Positions 24,501 to 31,794 of a stretch of DNA of 34,090 nt are shown here, in pieces (position 1 is the first letter of the stretch; each line of letters begins with the position of its first letter). Made by a program: the position numbers and the translations under genes. The DNA is from an uncultured Lachnospiraceae bacterium (GTDB lineage: Bacteria; Bacillota; Clostridia; Lachnospirales; Lachnospiraceae): contig CAUEYX010000031.1 in assembly GCA_959022495.1 (NCBI GenBank), forward strand, positions 1-34,090, given 5' to 3'. The notes beneath the pieces were generated by a model. It saw only the letters and a list, made by a program, of their open reading frames with translations, ran no database searches and was not told the origin of the DNA.

Positions 24501-25014
24501 CACTGTCCATGGTCAGGATGCCATACTGCGACTTTCCTGGATTTAAGCTGCCCTCATATTCATCTTCAATGACAACATTCGTTGTATTGGAGTTGACAGA
24601 TCCGATGACAAACTGCACGGTATACACACCGTTGTCCAAATCAACAGCAAACTCTCTGTTTTTCAGAATCGCGAAATCAGTATACACCTCCTGTGGAATC
24701 GAGAACTCCGGATTGTTCCCCACAGACTCATTTCTTCCTTCCACGGCTGCCCCGGTATCCACAATACCGTAGCCCTGCTCCTCTGAATACGTGTAACCCT
24801 TGGCAGATGACCCGCCCTTCTTGTTCACAGTGACGCCTGTCCAGCCGTCCGCTGTTTTGCTGCCTTCGATATTGAAGTCAAACTTATATTCCCCGGCTCC
24901 CGCGCCCTTTGTCTGCGGCATATCGTCCGCCAGAGCTGTCATAGGCAGAGCCGACGCCATGCAGACAGCGGCCGCCAGTAATGCTGCGCCGAGTTGTTTT
25001 GTTCTCTTCTTCAC
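21532..25014 (-). CDS. Secreted, wall-anchored rhamnogalacturonan lyase (PL11) with FN3 and FIVAR-like domains
   Basis: 1160 aa, GTG start with AGGAGG 8 bp upstream. Signal peptide 1-29 (cut after ALA); an N-terminal beta-domain (about 40-195); two fibronectin type III-like domains (about 200-290 and 292-380); the PL11 beta-propeller (about 385-1010) opening with LDRGLVAVNTTEGVFVSFR and holding Asp-rich calcium motifs near residues 505 (DADGDGE), 571 (DFDGDGK) and 733 (DVDGDGC); a FIVAR-like helical domain (about 1026-1095); then a Ser/Gly linker, AKTGDD, a hydrophobic segment and RRKRGRAE. The tail resembles a sortase signal in which AKTGD replaces LPXTG. Eliminative cleavage of rhamnogalacturonan-I backbone outside the cell would supply both sugars used by the locus. 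Confidence 0.93.
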   Translation of the reverse strand: MKKRTKQLGAALLAAAVCMASALPMTALADDMPQTKGAGAGEYKFDFNIEGSKTADGWTGVTVNKKGGSSAKGYTYSEEQGYGIVDTGAAVEGRNESVGNNPEFSIPQEVYTDFAILKNREFAVDLDNGVYTVQFVIGSVNSNTTNVVIEDEYEGSLNPGKSQYGILTMDSVEVTDGQMNMSFSGDGRVNGIIIGSIEAPQNVKAEADLDLMQVNLTWDAVDGAVSYNIYRNVGDVTKKIGDSSSNGYIDKDVELLGSYTYTVKAVSATGIESAAGEAVSVVVQDASAAAPAVPSGVTASVTAEAAVITWEPVDNAIEYEVYWSDRNRTDLEGTEGYALAGKTSECSYTYEKSTHMNRWFKVVAVGAGGKSDASEAAEAGIGTEINAQAEYLDRGLVAVNTTEGVFVSFRIPGDEYAQGASYRILRDGEVIKEIASDENSNYLDAEGTPESEYSVQAVIDGKVYEACDAVTPWSDQYMEVPLQKPESYYDDKLTTEYEYVPNDTNIADADGDGEYELFVKWDGLSHDNSEEGYTSPVYIDCYKLDGTLLWRVDLGINIRAGAHYTQFQVYDFDGDGKAEMICKTADGTVDGKGNPIDGTDEVVDYRSVKGETSSAGLTYKRNGYVLDGPEYLTLFDGETGEALDTVDYDPPRGDVASWGDDYGNRVDRFLAGVAYLDGEHPSAVFSRGYYTRAVVCAYNVVDDKLQQIWKIDSNDKESADLYGQGAHSLTSADVDGDGCQEIIYGSATIDHDGTLMYALSQKGEKHGGHGDAERVSDFNLKNPGQEIFMVHENHPLDAGVDMHDAETGEYVFGLPTTDDTGRGAAADIDPTHEGAESWAIDTNTWNSRTGRLVSQDGELISTSIPAANFTIWWDGDLGREILDHTFYDKKPVQYPISVNISKWNWETQTEEVLLESDEVFSNNGTKGNPCFQADIFGDWREEAAWRTTDGNAIRIYTTTDLADYRLYTLMHDTQYRTQVACEATGYNQPPTTSFYIGFDEDLMNVPTPTLDIVNNRQGDVVTEPEEPELNKDALEESVQAAEGLNPSDYTAESWQALQAALRAAKDALNNASTQEEIDAAFNALAGALEDLVKADAGSDQPQNPGQTGTDSGSDSGKGQPAAAKTGDDFSSVWGIIAVMAAAVPAGGGVLVYRRKRGRAE

Positions 25015-25048
25015 AGTCTCTTCCTCCTTTTATAAATAATCGCTTTAT

Positions 25049-25077
25049 AGTATAATTTATGTATTGTATATGTGAAA
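25049..25077 (-). promoter_or_regulatory. Possible promoter of the lyase gene
   Basis: A good -10 (TATACT on the minus strand, 25049-25054) but a poor -35 (TTTCAC, 25072-25077), suggesting activator dependence. The 230-bp gap before the next gene otherwise holds only that gene's terminator. Confidence 0.35.
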
Positions 25078-25147
25078 TGGAAAAATCAAACATTCGATTT
25101 GAACAAAATCTACAAAATATTCCGTCTGCTCTTTAAAAAAAGAAAAA

Positions 25148-25187
25148 GACACCGCCCCATCGTCGAATCTGCTGATGGAGCGGCGTC
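25148..25187 (-). terminator. Intrinsic terminator after the TIM-barrel gene
   Basis: A 14-bp stem with two wobble pairs (arms 25148-25161 and 25174-25187, 12-nt loop) followed on the minus strand by TTTTTCTTTTTTT. It ends the kduI-kduD operon. Confidence 0.9.
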
Positions 25188-25244
25188 CTTCGGCCGCAGG
25201 CTATACGGTTTTATCTTAATATTTTTACCGCGGGACTGCTGTAT

Positions 25245-26063
25245 TTAATACTGTTCCCACAGCTCACGCATATAACGGATATCCTTCTGGGCTGTCTCCG
25301 GGTTAAGCTCCTCCCTCACAATGACAATATCCGGCTTATTCATTTTCAGCCAGCGGATAATTTCCCCGTACCGAATCACGCCCTCACCAAGGCAGACCGG
25401 GCAGTACTCCCGATTCCCGCCCAGCACAAAATCTTTCATGTGGATGGCTTCGATCTTGTCCCCCAGCTCAAGGAGCCACTGTTTCCAATAGCTGTCCTGA
25501 TCGATCTCCGGGTGCTCCAGCACATTAGCCGGATCAAAAATCATCTTCAGGCGGCTGCTGTTCATCTGATCGAACACCATTGCCGTCGTCTCCAGGTCTT
25601 TCAGCGGATGCCAGTACACCGGCTCAATGGCCATATCCACCTCCAGCCGCTCCGCCTCCTCCACAAGACGCGCAATGCTGTCCATCATATACGGATGCCA
25701 GATCTTTTTCTCCTCTTCACTCAGATGTGGATAAGCGGTCTCTGACCCGACAATGGACGCGCCAAGGATCTTGTTAAACGCAAGGCACTTTTTAAATGTA
25801 TCAACAGCGGACTTTCTCACCTCATCGTCCGGGTTGCCCAGGTCCATGTAACATCCGAGGATCTGGATCTTGATCCCCTCTTTCTCAAAATTCGCGCGGA
25901 TGCGCTCTATGATCTCCGGCGTCACTTCATCATAAGAATGAATTTCTGTAAAGCCTTTCGGCAGTACCAGCTGCGCCGCGTCGATTCCTTCGGACTTTAA
26001 AAGCCCCGCAAGACTGTCAATTGGCTGTTTCCCATAATCATGGGTCCTTGCTGCGATTAACAT
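25245..26063 (-). CDS. TIM-barrel sugar isomerase/epimerase (AP_endonuc_2 family)
   Basis: 272 aa from the ATG at 26063 (AAGGAG 6 bp upstream); the open frame upstream covers a hairpin and is rejected. The fold is shown by strand-end metal or substrate residues in MAIEPVYWHP (Glu, His), MIFDPANVLEHPE (Asp) and IEAIHMKDFVLG (His, Asp), the order seen in xylose-isomerase-like epimerases. It is third gene after kduI and kduD. The substrate is unknown; an aldose/ketose or uronate intermediate of pectin breakdown is likely. The kduI step already has its own enzyme, so this gene may handle a side branch or a different uronate. Confidence 0.82.
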   Translation of the reverse strand: MLIAARTHDYGKQPIDSLAGLLKSEGIDAAQLVLPKGFTEIHSYDEVTPEIIERIRANFEKEGIKIQILGCYMDLGNPDDEVRKSAVDTFKKCLAFNKILGASIVGSETAYPHLSEEEKKIWHPYMMDSIARLVEEAERLEVDMAIEPVYWHPLKDLETTAMVFDQMNSSRLKMIFDPANVLEHPEIDQDSYWKQWLLELGDKIEAIHMKDFVLGGNREYCPVCLGEGVIRYGEIIRWLKMNKPDIVIVREELNPETAQKDIRYMRELWEQY

Positions 26064-26087
26064 ACGGTTCTCCTTCCCCTTTATACT

Positions 26088-26121
26088 ACACAGGGGCACG
26101 CTTCCGGCGCACCCCTGGTGT
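26088..26121 (-). other. Stem-loop between kduD and the TIM-barrel gene
   Basis: ACACCAGGGG and CCCCTGTGT pair with one bulged C, continued by TGCGC/GCGTG around a short loop. No T-run follows, so partial termination or mRNA processing is more likely than a full stop. Confidence 0.55.
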
Positions 26122-26178
26122 AAAAAGTTCTGCGATTTTTCTTTTCCAGCGTACAAGCCGCTGTTTTTTCGGTTATAA

Positions 26179-26970
26179 TTACGGCTGTTTGCCGATGTAG
26201 GCCAGGATGCCGCCGTCCACGTAAAGGATGTGTCCGTTTACGAAGTCAGAAGCATCGGAAGCGAGGAACACTGCCGGTCCCTGAAGGTCTTCTGGATTGC
26301 CCCATCTTGCGGCCGGTGTCTTGGATACGATGAACTGGTCAAACGGATGTCTGCTTCCGTCTGCCTGACGCTCGCGCAGCGGAGCTGTCTGCGGTGTCGC
26401 GATGTATCCGGGTCCGATGCCGTTGCACTGAATGTTGTACTCGCCGTACTCGGAGCAGATGTTTCTTGTGAGCATCTTAAGTCCGCCCTTTGCGGCCGCA
26501 TACGCGGATACAGTCTCACGTCCGAGCTCGCTCATCATGGAGCAGATGTTGATGATCTTTCCATGTCCCTTCTCGATCATTCCCGGGATAACCGCCTTGG
26601 AAACGATGAACGGAGCATTCAGGTCCACATCAATGACCTTGCGGAACTCATTCGCTTCCATCTCAAGCATGGGCTTTCTCATGATAATGCCCGCATTGTT
26701 CACAAGGATATCGATCACTCCGACTTCCTCATTGATCTTAGCGACCATTGCCTTTACCTGCTCTTCGTCTGTCACGTCGCATACATAGCCGTGAGCCTCG
26801 ATACCTGCCTCTTTGTAAGAAGCAAGACCCATGTCTACTTTTTCCTGATTGATGTCATTGAAACAGATCGTCGCGCCTGCCTCCGCGTAAGCAGAAGCAA
26901 TGCCGAACCCGATTCCGTAGGACGCGCCTGTAACAAGCGCAATTTTGCCTTCCAGTGAAAAGTTTACCAT
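26179..26970 (-). CDS. kduD: 2-dehydro-3-deoxy-D-gluconate 5-dehydrogenase KduD
   Basis: 263 aa from the ATG at 26970, 9 bp after AAGGAG; an ATG two codons earlier is only 3 bp from it. Short-chain dehydrogenase: TGASYGIGFGIA cofactor motif, NNAGIIMRKP, active-site Ser in NICSMMSELG and YAAAKGG (Tyr, Lys), with the KduD-type end DGGILAYIG. It reduces 2,5-diketo-3-deoxygluconate to KDG with NADH. It follows kduI in the same operon, completing the route from the unsaturated uronate to KDG kinase. Confidence 0.93.
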   Translation of the reverse strand: MVNFSLEGKIALVTGASYGIGFGIASAYAEAGATICFNDINQEKVDMGLASYKEAGIEAHGYVCDVTDEEQVKAMVAKINEEVGVIDILVNNAGIIMRKPMLEMEANEFRKVIDVDLNAPFIVSKAVIPGMIEKGHGKIINICSMMSELGRETVSAYAAAKGGLKMLTRNICSEYGEYNIQCNGIGPGYIATPQTAPLRERQADGSRHPFDQFIVSKTPAARWGNPEDLQGPAVFLASDASDFVNGHILYVDGGILAYIGKQP

Positions 26971-27084
26971 TTTCATTCTCTCCTTTTCTCTTCTCTATTT
27001 ACTGTGTGCCGTGAAAACCCGCCCGCTTTCCGGAAGGGCTTTCTTCTCAAAAGTTCCCGTGCTGCCGGAGACTTTTTTCAGATA

Positions 27085-27948
27085 TTATCTCAGGTCTTTA
27101 TTCTCGATATTATCCATATCGCCGTAGTCCTGATTCTCTCCGCACATACCCCAGATAAATGTGTATGCCCTTGAGCCGCTTCCTGAATGGATGGACCAGC
27201 TCGGTGAGATGACAGCCTCTTCATTGTGCATAATGATGTGTCTTGTCTCCTGCGGCTCGCCCATATAGTGAACAACAAATGCGTCGTCATCCATGTCAAA
27301 GTACAGATACACTTCCATACGTCTGTCGTGTGTATGCGCGGGCATTGTATTCCATACGCTTCCCGGAAGGAGCTTTGTCAGACCCATTGCCAGCTGGCAG
27401 CTCTGTACCTGTCCTGTCACAATGTACTTATTGATCACTCTGTGGTTGGAATCTTCCAGTGTTCCCATCTCCACTTTGTTCTCATCTTTTACGATCACAA
27501 CGCCTTCTTCCGGCTCCCCCTCCAGTTTAATGTGTACAGTCGGGTACTCTGTGTGTGCCGGGCAGCTGTTTAAGTAGAATTTCGCCGGATTCGCCGCGTC
27601 CTTACTCTCGAAGGAGATATCCTTGGAGCCGCGTCCGATGTACATTCCGTCGCGGGCATTTACTTCATAAACACGTCCGTCAACTGTAACAACGCCGTCT
27701 CCACCGATATTGATCAGTCCCATCTCTCTTCTCTGAAGGAAATACTCAGCCCTGAGCTCATCTCCTGCTGTCAGCTCCAGTTTCTCATTCACCGGCACTG
27801 CCGCCCCTGTAATGATACGGTCAATGTGGCTGTACACAAGATTGATCTTGTCCGCCTGGAACAGATTCTGAATCAGGAACTCCTCTCTCAGTCTGTCCGT
27901 TGTATAATGCTTCACATCCTTTGGTGAAGCTGCTGTCCTTACTTCCAT
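27085..27948 (-). CDS. kduI: 4-deoxy-L-threo-5-hexulose uronate isomerase KduI
   Basis: 287 aa from the ATG at 27948 (AAGGGG 7 bp upstream); the upstream part of the frame is promoter-proximal sequence and rejected. Cupin-fold isomerase with the Zn ligands in MPAHTHDRRMEVY (two His, Glu) and WSIHSGSG (His), and the typical FYLNSCPAHTEYPT. It converts the open-chain product of pectin lyases to 3-deoxy-D-glycero-2,5-hexodiulosonate. First gene of the minus-strand operon, divergent from an AraC regulator. Confidence 0.94.
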   Translation of the reverse strand: MEVRTAASPKDVKHYTTDRLREEFLIQNLFQADKINLVYSHIDRIITGAAVPVNEKLELTAGDELRAEYFLQRREMGLINIGGDGVVTVDGRVYEVNARDGMYIGRGSKDISFESKDAANPAKFYLNSCPAHTEYPTVHIKLEGEPEEGVVIVKDENKVEMGTLEDSNHRVINKYIVTGQVQSCQLAMGLTKLLPGSVWNTMPAHTHDRRMEVYLYFDMDDDAFVVHYMGEPQETRHIIMHNEEAVISPSWSIHSGSGSRAYTFIWGMCGENQDYGDMDNIENKDLR

Positions 27949-28043
27949 GACAATTCCCCTTTCTTCTCTTTGGCCGCGGTCTCCGCGGCTCTGCGGATCG
28001 CCCAAGCGGCAGCCCGCGCTGTTGTTTTTCATTTTCTGGTTCT

Positions 28044-28072
28044 AGTATAGCATTCGCTTTATTCCATGTCTT
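28044..28072 (-). promoter_or_regulatory. Promoter of the kduI-kduD operon
   Basis: Minus-strand AAGACA, 17-bp spacer, TATACT with an extended TGC just before the -10. Confidence 0.65.
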
Positions 28073-28092
28073 GTGTTTTTTTGATATAAATA

Positions 28093-28121
28093 TTGATAAT
28101 TTTGAACCCATCTTTTATAAT
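28093..28121 (+). promoter_or_regulatory. Promoter of the second AraC gene
   Basis: TTGATA, 17-bp spacer, TATAAT, about 50 bp before the ATG. It is back to back with the kduI promoter, allowing one regulator to act on both. Confidence 0.7.
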
Positions 28122-28170
28122 TATGGTAAATCTTATTGTAAAATGATATTTCAAAGGAGGTCCGTTATCT

Positions 28171-29037
28171 ATGAAAGCATCCGCTTCCTGCAAAGAGTCT
28201 ATGAACAGCTGCATGAGCAGCCACTCATTTGCGTTCGCTCATCTCTATAATGATGAACAGGCAATGGACATGCATATTCACGACTGCTACGAAATCTATT
28301 ACTCCGTATCAGGCGGCAGGCAGTTCCTCATTGACAACTGCTTCTACGATATTCAGGACGGAGATCTGTTCCTGATTAATCAGTTCGAAAGCCACTATCT
28401 CTCCCAGGTGGATAAACAGAAGCATGAACGGATTATTGTATCCATTGACCCGGAATATTTAAAGCAGATCTCCACTGAAAGCACGGACCTGGACCGCTGC
28501 TTTCATTTCCGGGATACGGAGATGCCGCACCGGCTGCACCTCTCCGCGGAAGAACAGCGCCGTTTCCTCTATTATATTCACCGCTTCCCGGACAATGCGG
28601 GACTCGGGGAGGATATTCTGGACCGGGCGGTATTCCTGGAACTGATGGTCTTCTTAAACCGGGCCTTCGACAGGCGGTGCCGCGCCGCGGGTTCCGGCGA
28701 GGAGGAGAACACATCCGGCTATCACGCTCAGGTAGATGATATCCTCTCCTATATAAATACACACATCCAGGACGACTTGTCGCTGGAGACGCTGTCAGCC
28801 AATTTTTTTCTGAGCAGCTTTTACATCTGCCGGATCTTCAAGGCCGCCACCGGGACGACCATCAACAAATACATCACTGCCAAACGGATCACCTTATCGA
28901 AATCGCTCTTAAGCCAGGGGTATTCCGTCAATGAGGCATGCGAGGCGTGCGGATTCAATGACTACAGCAATTTCCTCAAGGCGTTCTCCAAGGCGGTGGG
29001 GGTATCCCCGAAAAAGTATGCCCAGTTTAACGCCTGA
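28171..29037 (+). CDS. AraC-family regulator (probable kdu operon regulator)
   Basis: 288 aa; AAAGGAGG lies just ahead of the ATG. N-terminal cupin (MHIHDCYEIYYSVSG ... IQDGDLFLINQFESHYLS) and C-terminal AraC DNA-binding region with LSLETLSANFFLSSFYICRIF and SVNEACEACGFNDYSNFLKAFSK, ending VGVSPKKYAQF. It is divergent from kduI and shares a 222-bp control region with it, so it likely controls kduI-kduD and the TIM-barrel gene in response to a uronate. It is distinct in sequence from the AraC protein at 18866-19837. Confidence 0.9.
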   Translation: MKASASCKESMNSCMSSHSFAFAHLYNDEQAMDMHIHDCYEIYYSVSGGRQFLIDNCFYDIQDGDLFLINQFESHYLSQVDKQKHERIIVSIDPEYLKQISTESTDLDRCFHFRDTEMPHRLHLSAEEQRRFLYYIHRFPDNAGLGEDILDRAVFLELMVFLNRAFDRRCRAAGSGEEENTSGYHAQVDDILSYINTHIQDDLSLETLSANFFLSSFYICRIFKAATGTTINKYITAKRITLSKSLLSQGYSVNEACEACGFNDYSNFLKAFSKAVGVSPKKYAQFNA

Positions 29038-29055
29038 GCACAGCGTATTACGGTA

Positions 29056-29817
29056 TTACGATACTAGATTCTTTTCGATCTCCGAGCGGGTCTGCATCAC
29101 ATACCCCGCCAGCTCCCGAATCCGGTCATTGTCCATGCGGCTGACCGGAGCGGAGATGCTGAAGGCGTGGCGCGCGCCTCGCATGGGTTCTTTCAGGCTG
29201 CAGGCAATACACCTCACTCCGGTCTCATTCTCCTCATTGTCCAGCGCATAGCCTCTCTTCCTGATCTCCTGCAATTCCGTCTTAAAATCATCATGGTCTG
29301 TGATCGTATAGGGCGTCAGCCGGACAATCTCACTGTGATTCCATATCTCGTCCGCCTCCCGGCCGTCCATCTCGGCCACCATAGCTTTGCCCACCCCGGA
29401 ACAATACAGGGGAATCCGGCTGCCGATCCGGGACACCATCTGGATGCCGTTATTCAGTGACTCAACTTTATCAATATATACTGCGTCAATCCCATCCCGC
29501 TCCACAAGATGGACCGTCTCGCCGGTGGCCTCCATCAGCTTCCTCAAATACGGGCGCACAATGTGCACAATATCCACCTTCCCCATAATCTGATTCGCGA
29601 TATCTACAACTTTAAATGTAGGCTCATATCTGCCGTTCACTGGATTCTGTTTCGCGTATCCCATATAAATAAGAGAATTCAGCACACGGTGCGCTGTCGT
29701 TTTATTCAAATCCAGGGCAGCGCTTACTTCCATCAGTCCTGCTGAGCCCGTCTCTGCCAGAAGTTCCAGTGCCCGGAAAAGCCTTCCGGCTACCTGTATC
29801 GGATTCTTTTGTTCCAT
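29056..29817 (-). CDS. kdgR: IclR-family regulator, KdgR-like
   Basis: 253 aa, usual IclR length. Winged helix in residues 1-75 (GRLFRALELLAE ... LNKTTAHRVLNSLIYMGYAKQNP), then the effector-binding domain with the GVGKAMVAEM and GYALDNEENETGVRCIACSL stretches of this family. It is divergent from the KDPG aldolase operon, and a 15-bp perfect palindrome lies 15 bp before its own ATG, with two related ones after the target promoter. Together this fits a repressor released by KDG or a related ketodeoxy acid and regulating itself. The name is by function and context. Confidence 0.9.
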   Translation of the reverse strand: MEQKNPIQVAGRLFRALELLAETGSAGLMEVSAALDLNKTTAHRVLNSLIYMGYAKQNPVNGRYEPTFKVVDIANQIMGKVDIVHIVRPYLRKLMEATGETVHLVERDGIDAVYIDKVESLNNGIQMVSRIGSRIPLYCSGVGKAMVAEMDGREADEIWNHSEIVRLTPYTITDHDDFKTELQEIRKRGYALDNEENETGVRCIACSLKEPMRGARHAFSISAPVSRMDNDRIRELAGYVMQTRSEIEKNLVS

Positions 29818-29831
29818 AATCCGCCTCCGAA

Positions 29832-29846
29832 TTTCATATTATGAAA
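29832..29846. promoter_or_regulatory. KdgR-type operator 1
   Basis: Perfect palindrome TTTCATATTATGAAA, 15 bp upstream of the IclR gene's ATG. Suggests autoregulation. Confidence 0.75.
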
Positions 29847-29936
29847 CTAATTTTACCACATTTCCCTTCCGTGCGCAACCCTTTTCCTATCTTTTTAATT
29901 TCCTCAAATTTTCTGCATTTTTCACGCTTTTTCCAC

Positions 29937-29964
29937 TTGACATTTTGGAAAACTGTATTATACT
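29937..29964 (+). promoter_or_regulatory. Promoter of the KDPG aldolase-KDG kinase operon
   Basis: TTGACA, 16-bp spacer, TATACT. Two operator copies follow within 50 bp downstream. Confidence 0.75.
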
Positions 29965-29977
29965 TTCAATCAGGATA

Positions 29978-29992
29978 TGTCATATTAAGAAA
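29978..29992. promoter_or_regulatory. KdgR-type operator 2
   Basis: TGTCATATTAAGAAA, 13 of 15 matches to operator 1, placed near the expected transcription start of the aldolase operon. Confidence 0.6.
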
Positions 29993-29997
29993 CTCAT

Positions 29998-30012
29998 TTT
30001 CGTATTATGAAA
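29998..30012. promoter_or_regulatory. KdgR-type operator 3
   Basis: TTTCGTATTATGAAA, 14 of 15 matches to operator 1. Its centre is 20 bp (two helical turns) from operator 2 and it abuts the ribosome binding site. Confidence 0.7.
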
Positions 30013-30028
30013 CAAAGGAGAGAGAAAG

Positions 30029-30670
30029 ATGAACGAAGTATTAAAACAGATCGAAGAGATCGGTATCGTTCCTGTTGTTGTCCTCAACGACGCGAAAGAC
30101 GCTGAGCCGCTGGCACAGGCACTCTGCGAGGGGGGACTGCCGTGCGCGGAGGTTACGTTCCGCACGGACGCTGCTGAAGAATCTATTAAAATTATGTCAG
30201 AGAAATTTCCGAACATGCTGGTAGGCGCGGGTACTGTCCTGACAACCGAACAGGTAGACCGCGCGGTGGCAGCCGGAGCAAAATTCATCGTCAGCCCGGG
30301 ACTCAATCCCAAGGTTGTAAAATACTGCGTGGAGAAAGGAATCCTGATCACACCGGGATGCGCAAACCCCAGCGACGTCGAGCAGGCTATCGAGAACGGT
30401 CTTGAAGTCGTGAAGTTCTTCCCGGCTGAGCAGGCAGGCGGCCTGGCTTACATCAAAGCAATCGCCGCTCCTTATGTTGGAATGAAATTTATGCCCACAG
30501 GCGGCATCAACCCGAAGAATGTAAGAGACTATCTTGCGTATGATAGGATTCTCGCGTGCGGCGGAAGCTGGATGGTAAAGGGTGACCTTGTAAAGGCAGG
30601 CGAGTTCGATAAGATCAAAGAACTCGTAAAAGAAGCAGTAGAGATCGTGAAAGAAAGCAGAGGTAAATAA
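30029..30670 (+). CDS. eda: KDPG/KHG aldolase
   Basis: 213 aa, standard length. It cleaves 2-keto-3-deoxy-6-phosphogluconate into pyruvate and glyceraldehyde-3-phosphate. The catalytic Glu and Arg lie in CAEVTFRT, the Schiff-base Lys in VVKFFPAE, and the phosphate site in FMPTGGINPKNV. AAAGGAG is 8 bp before the ATG. It is first gene of the KdgR-controlled operon, one base ahead of the KDG kinase gene, closing the uronate branch of the locus. Confidence 0.95.
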   Translation: MNEVLKQIEEIGIVPVVVLNDAKDAEPLAQALCEGGLPCAEVTFRTDAAEESIKIMSEKFPNMLVGAGTVLTTEQVDRAVAAGAKFIVSPGLNPKVVKYCVEKGILITPGCANPSDVEQAIENGLEVVKFFPAEQAGGLAYIKAIAAPYVGMKFMPTGGINPKNVRDYLAYDRILACGGSWMVKGDLVKAGEFDKIKELVKEAVEIVKESRGK

Positions 30671-30671
30671 A

Positions 30672-31697
30672 ATGGCAAAGAAAGTAATTACATTTGGTGA
30701 GATCATGTTAAGACTGGCACCGGAAGGATATTACCGTTTCGTTCAGGCGGACACCTTCGGCGCTACATACGGCGGCGGTGAGGCGAATGTAGCTGTCTCC
30801 CTCGCGAACTATGGATTTGACGCAAAATTCGTCACAAAGCTTCCGAAGCACGAGATCGGCCAGGCCGCTGTAAACTCCCTGAGAAAATACGGCGTTGACA
30901 CCTCTTACATTGCGCGCGGCGGTGACAGAGTGGGCATCTACTTCCTGGAGAAAGGCGCTTCCCAGCGTCCTTCCAAGGTCATCTACGACCGCGCGGGATC
31001 TTCCATCGCGGCCGCTTCGAAAGAAGATTTCAACTGGAAAGAGATCTTCGACGGAGCTGAGTGGTTCCACTTCACAGGCATCACACCGGCGCTCAACGAC
31101 GAAGTCGCGGCGATCTGCCTTGAGGCATGTAAAGCAGCGAAGGAAGCAGGTGTTACAGTCTCCTGCGACCTGAACTACAGAAACAAACTGTGGTCCAAAG
31201 AAAAAGCCGGACAGGTGATGGGCGAGCTCTGCCAATATGTTGACGTCTGCATCGCTAACGAAGAAGACGCGTCTGACGTATTCGGCATCAAGGCTGCCAA
31301 TACAGACGTTACAAAGGGCGAAGTAAACCACGAAGGATACAAGGATGTCGCAAAACAGCTTGCTGACCGCTTCGGTTTCTCCAAAGTTGCCATCACACTG
31401 CGTGAGTCCATCTCCGCGAATGACAACAAATGGTCCGCTATGCTCTATGACGGAAATGACTACTATTTCAGCAAGAAATATACCATGCACATCGTTGACC
31501 GTGTAGGCGGCGGCGACAGCTTCGGCGGCGGCCTGATCTGCGCCTGCCTGAACGGATATGACTCCCAGGCAGCGATTGAGTTCGCAGTTGCGGCTTCCTG
31601 CCTGAAACACTCGATCGAAGGAGACTTCAACATGGTATCCATGGATGAAGTGCTCAAGCTGGCCGGCGGAGATGCTTCCGGACGTGTCCAGAGATAA
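30672..31697 (+). CDS. kdgK: 2-keto-3-deoxygluconate kinase
   Basis: 341 aa PfkB/ribokinase-family kinase. N-terminal VITFGEIMLRLAPEGYYRFVQ and GGGEANVAVSLANYG bind sugar; the C-terminal DRVGGGDSFGGGLI carries the catalytic Asp and anion hole. It phosphorylates KDG to KDPG, the substrate of the aldolase coded immediately upstream (1-bp gap; its ribosome binding site overlaps the aldolase's end). Confidence 0.93.
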   Translation: MAKKVITFGEIMLRLAPEGYYRFVQADTFGATYGGGEANVAVSLANYGFDAKFVTKLPKHEIGQAAVNSLRKYGVDTSYIARGGDRVGIYFLEKGASQRPSKVIYDRAGSSIAAASKEDFNWKEIFDGAEWFHFTGITPALNDEVAAICLEACKAAKEAGVTVSCDLNYRNKLWSKEKAGQVMGELCQYVDVCIANEEDASDVFGIKAANTDVTKGEVNHEGYKDVAKQLADRFGFSKVAITLRESISANDNKWSAMLYDGNDYYFSKKYTMHIVDRVGGGDSFGGGLICACLNGYDSQAAIEFAVAASCLKHSIEGDFNMVSMDEVLKLAGGDASGRVQR

Positions 31698-31740
31698 TTT
31701 TGATGACGCTATATTCCATATAAACCCAAATTTTGACTGA

Positions 31741-31769
31741 GGGGATGCTGTCTGCCATGCAGCATCCCC
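31741..31769 (+). other. Hairpin between the two sugar kinase genes
   Basis: GGGGATGCTG and CAGCATCCCC, a perfect 10-bp stem with a 9-nt loop, without a T-run. It lies 44 bp after kdgK and 26 bp before the next ATG. Likely lowers expression of the second kinase by partial termination or separates the mRNAs. Confidence 0.65.
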
Positions 31770-31794
31770 TGTAAATTATACGGAGGTATTTATT

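Noticed and set aside
26230..26958. 242-aa plus-strand open frame opposite kduD
   Set aside because: Antisense shadow; kduD has complete short-chain dehydrogenase motifs and a good ribosome binding site.
30708..31610. 300-aa minus-strand open frame opposite kdgK
   Set aside because: Mirror of kdgK codon usage; no recognisable motif, and the opposite strand encodes an unmistakable PfkB kinase.
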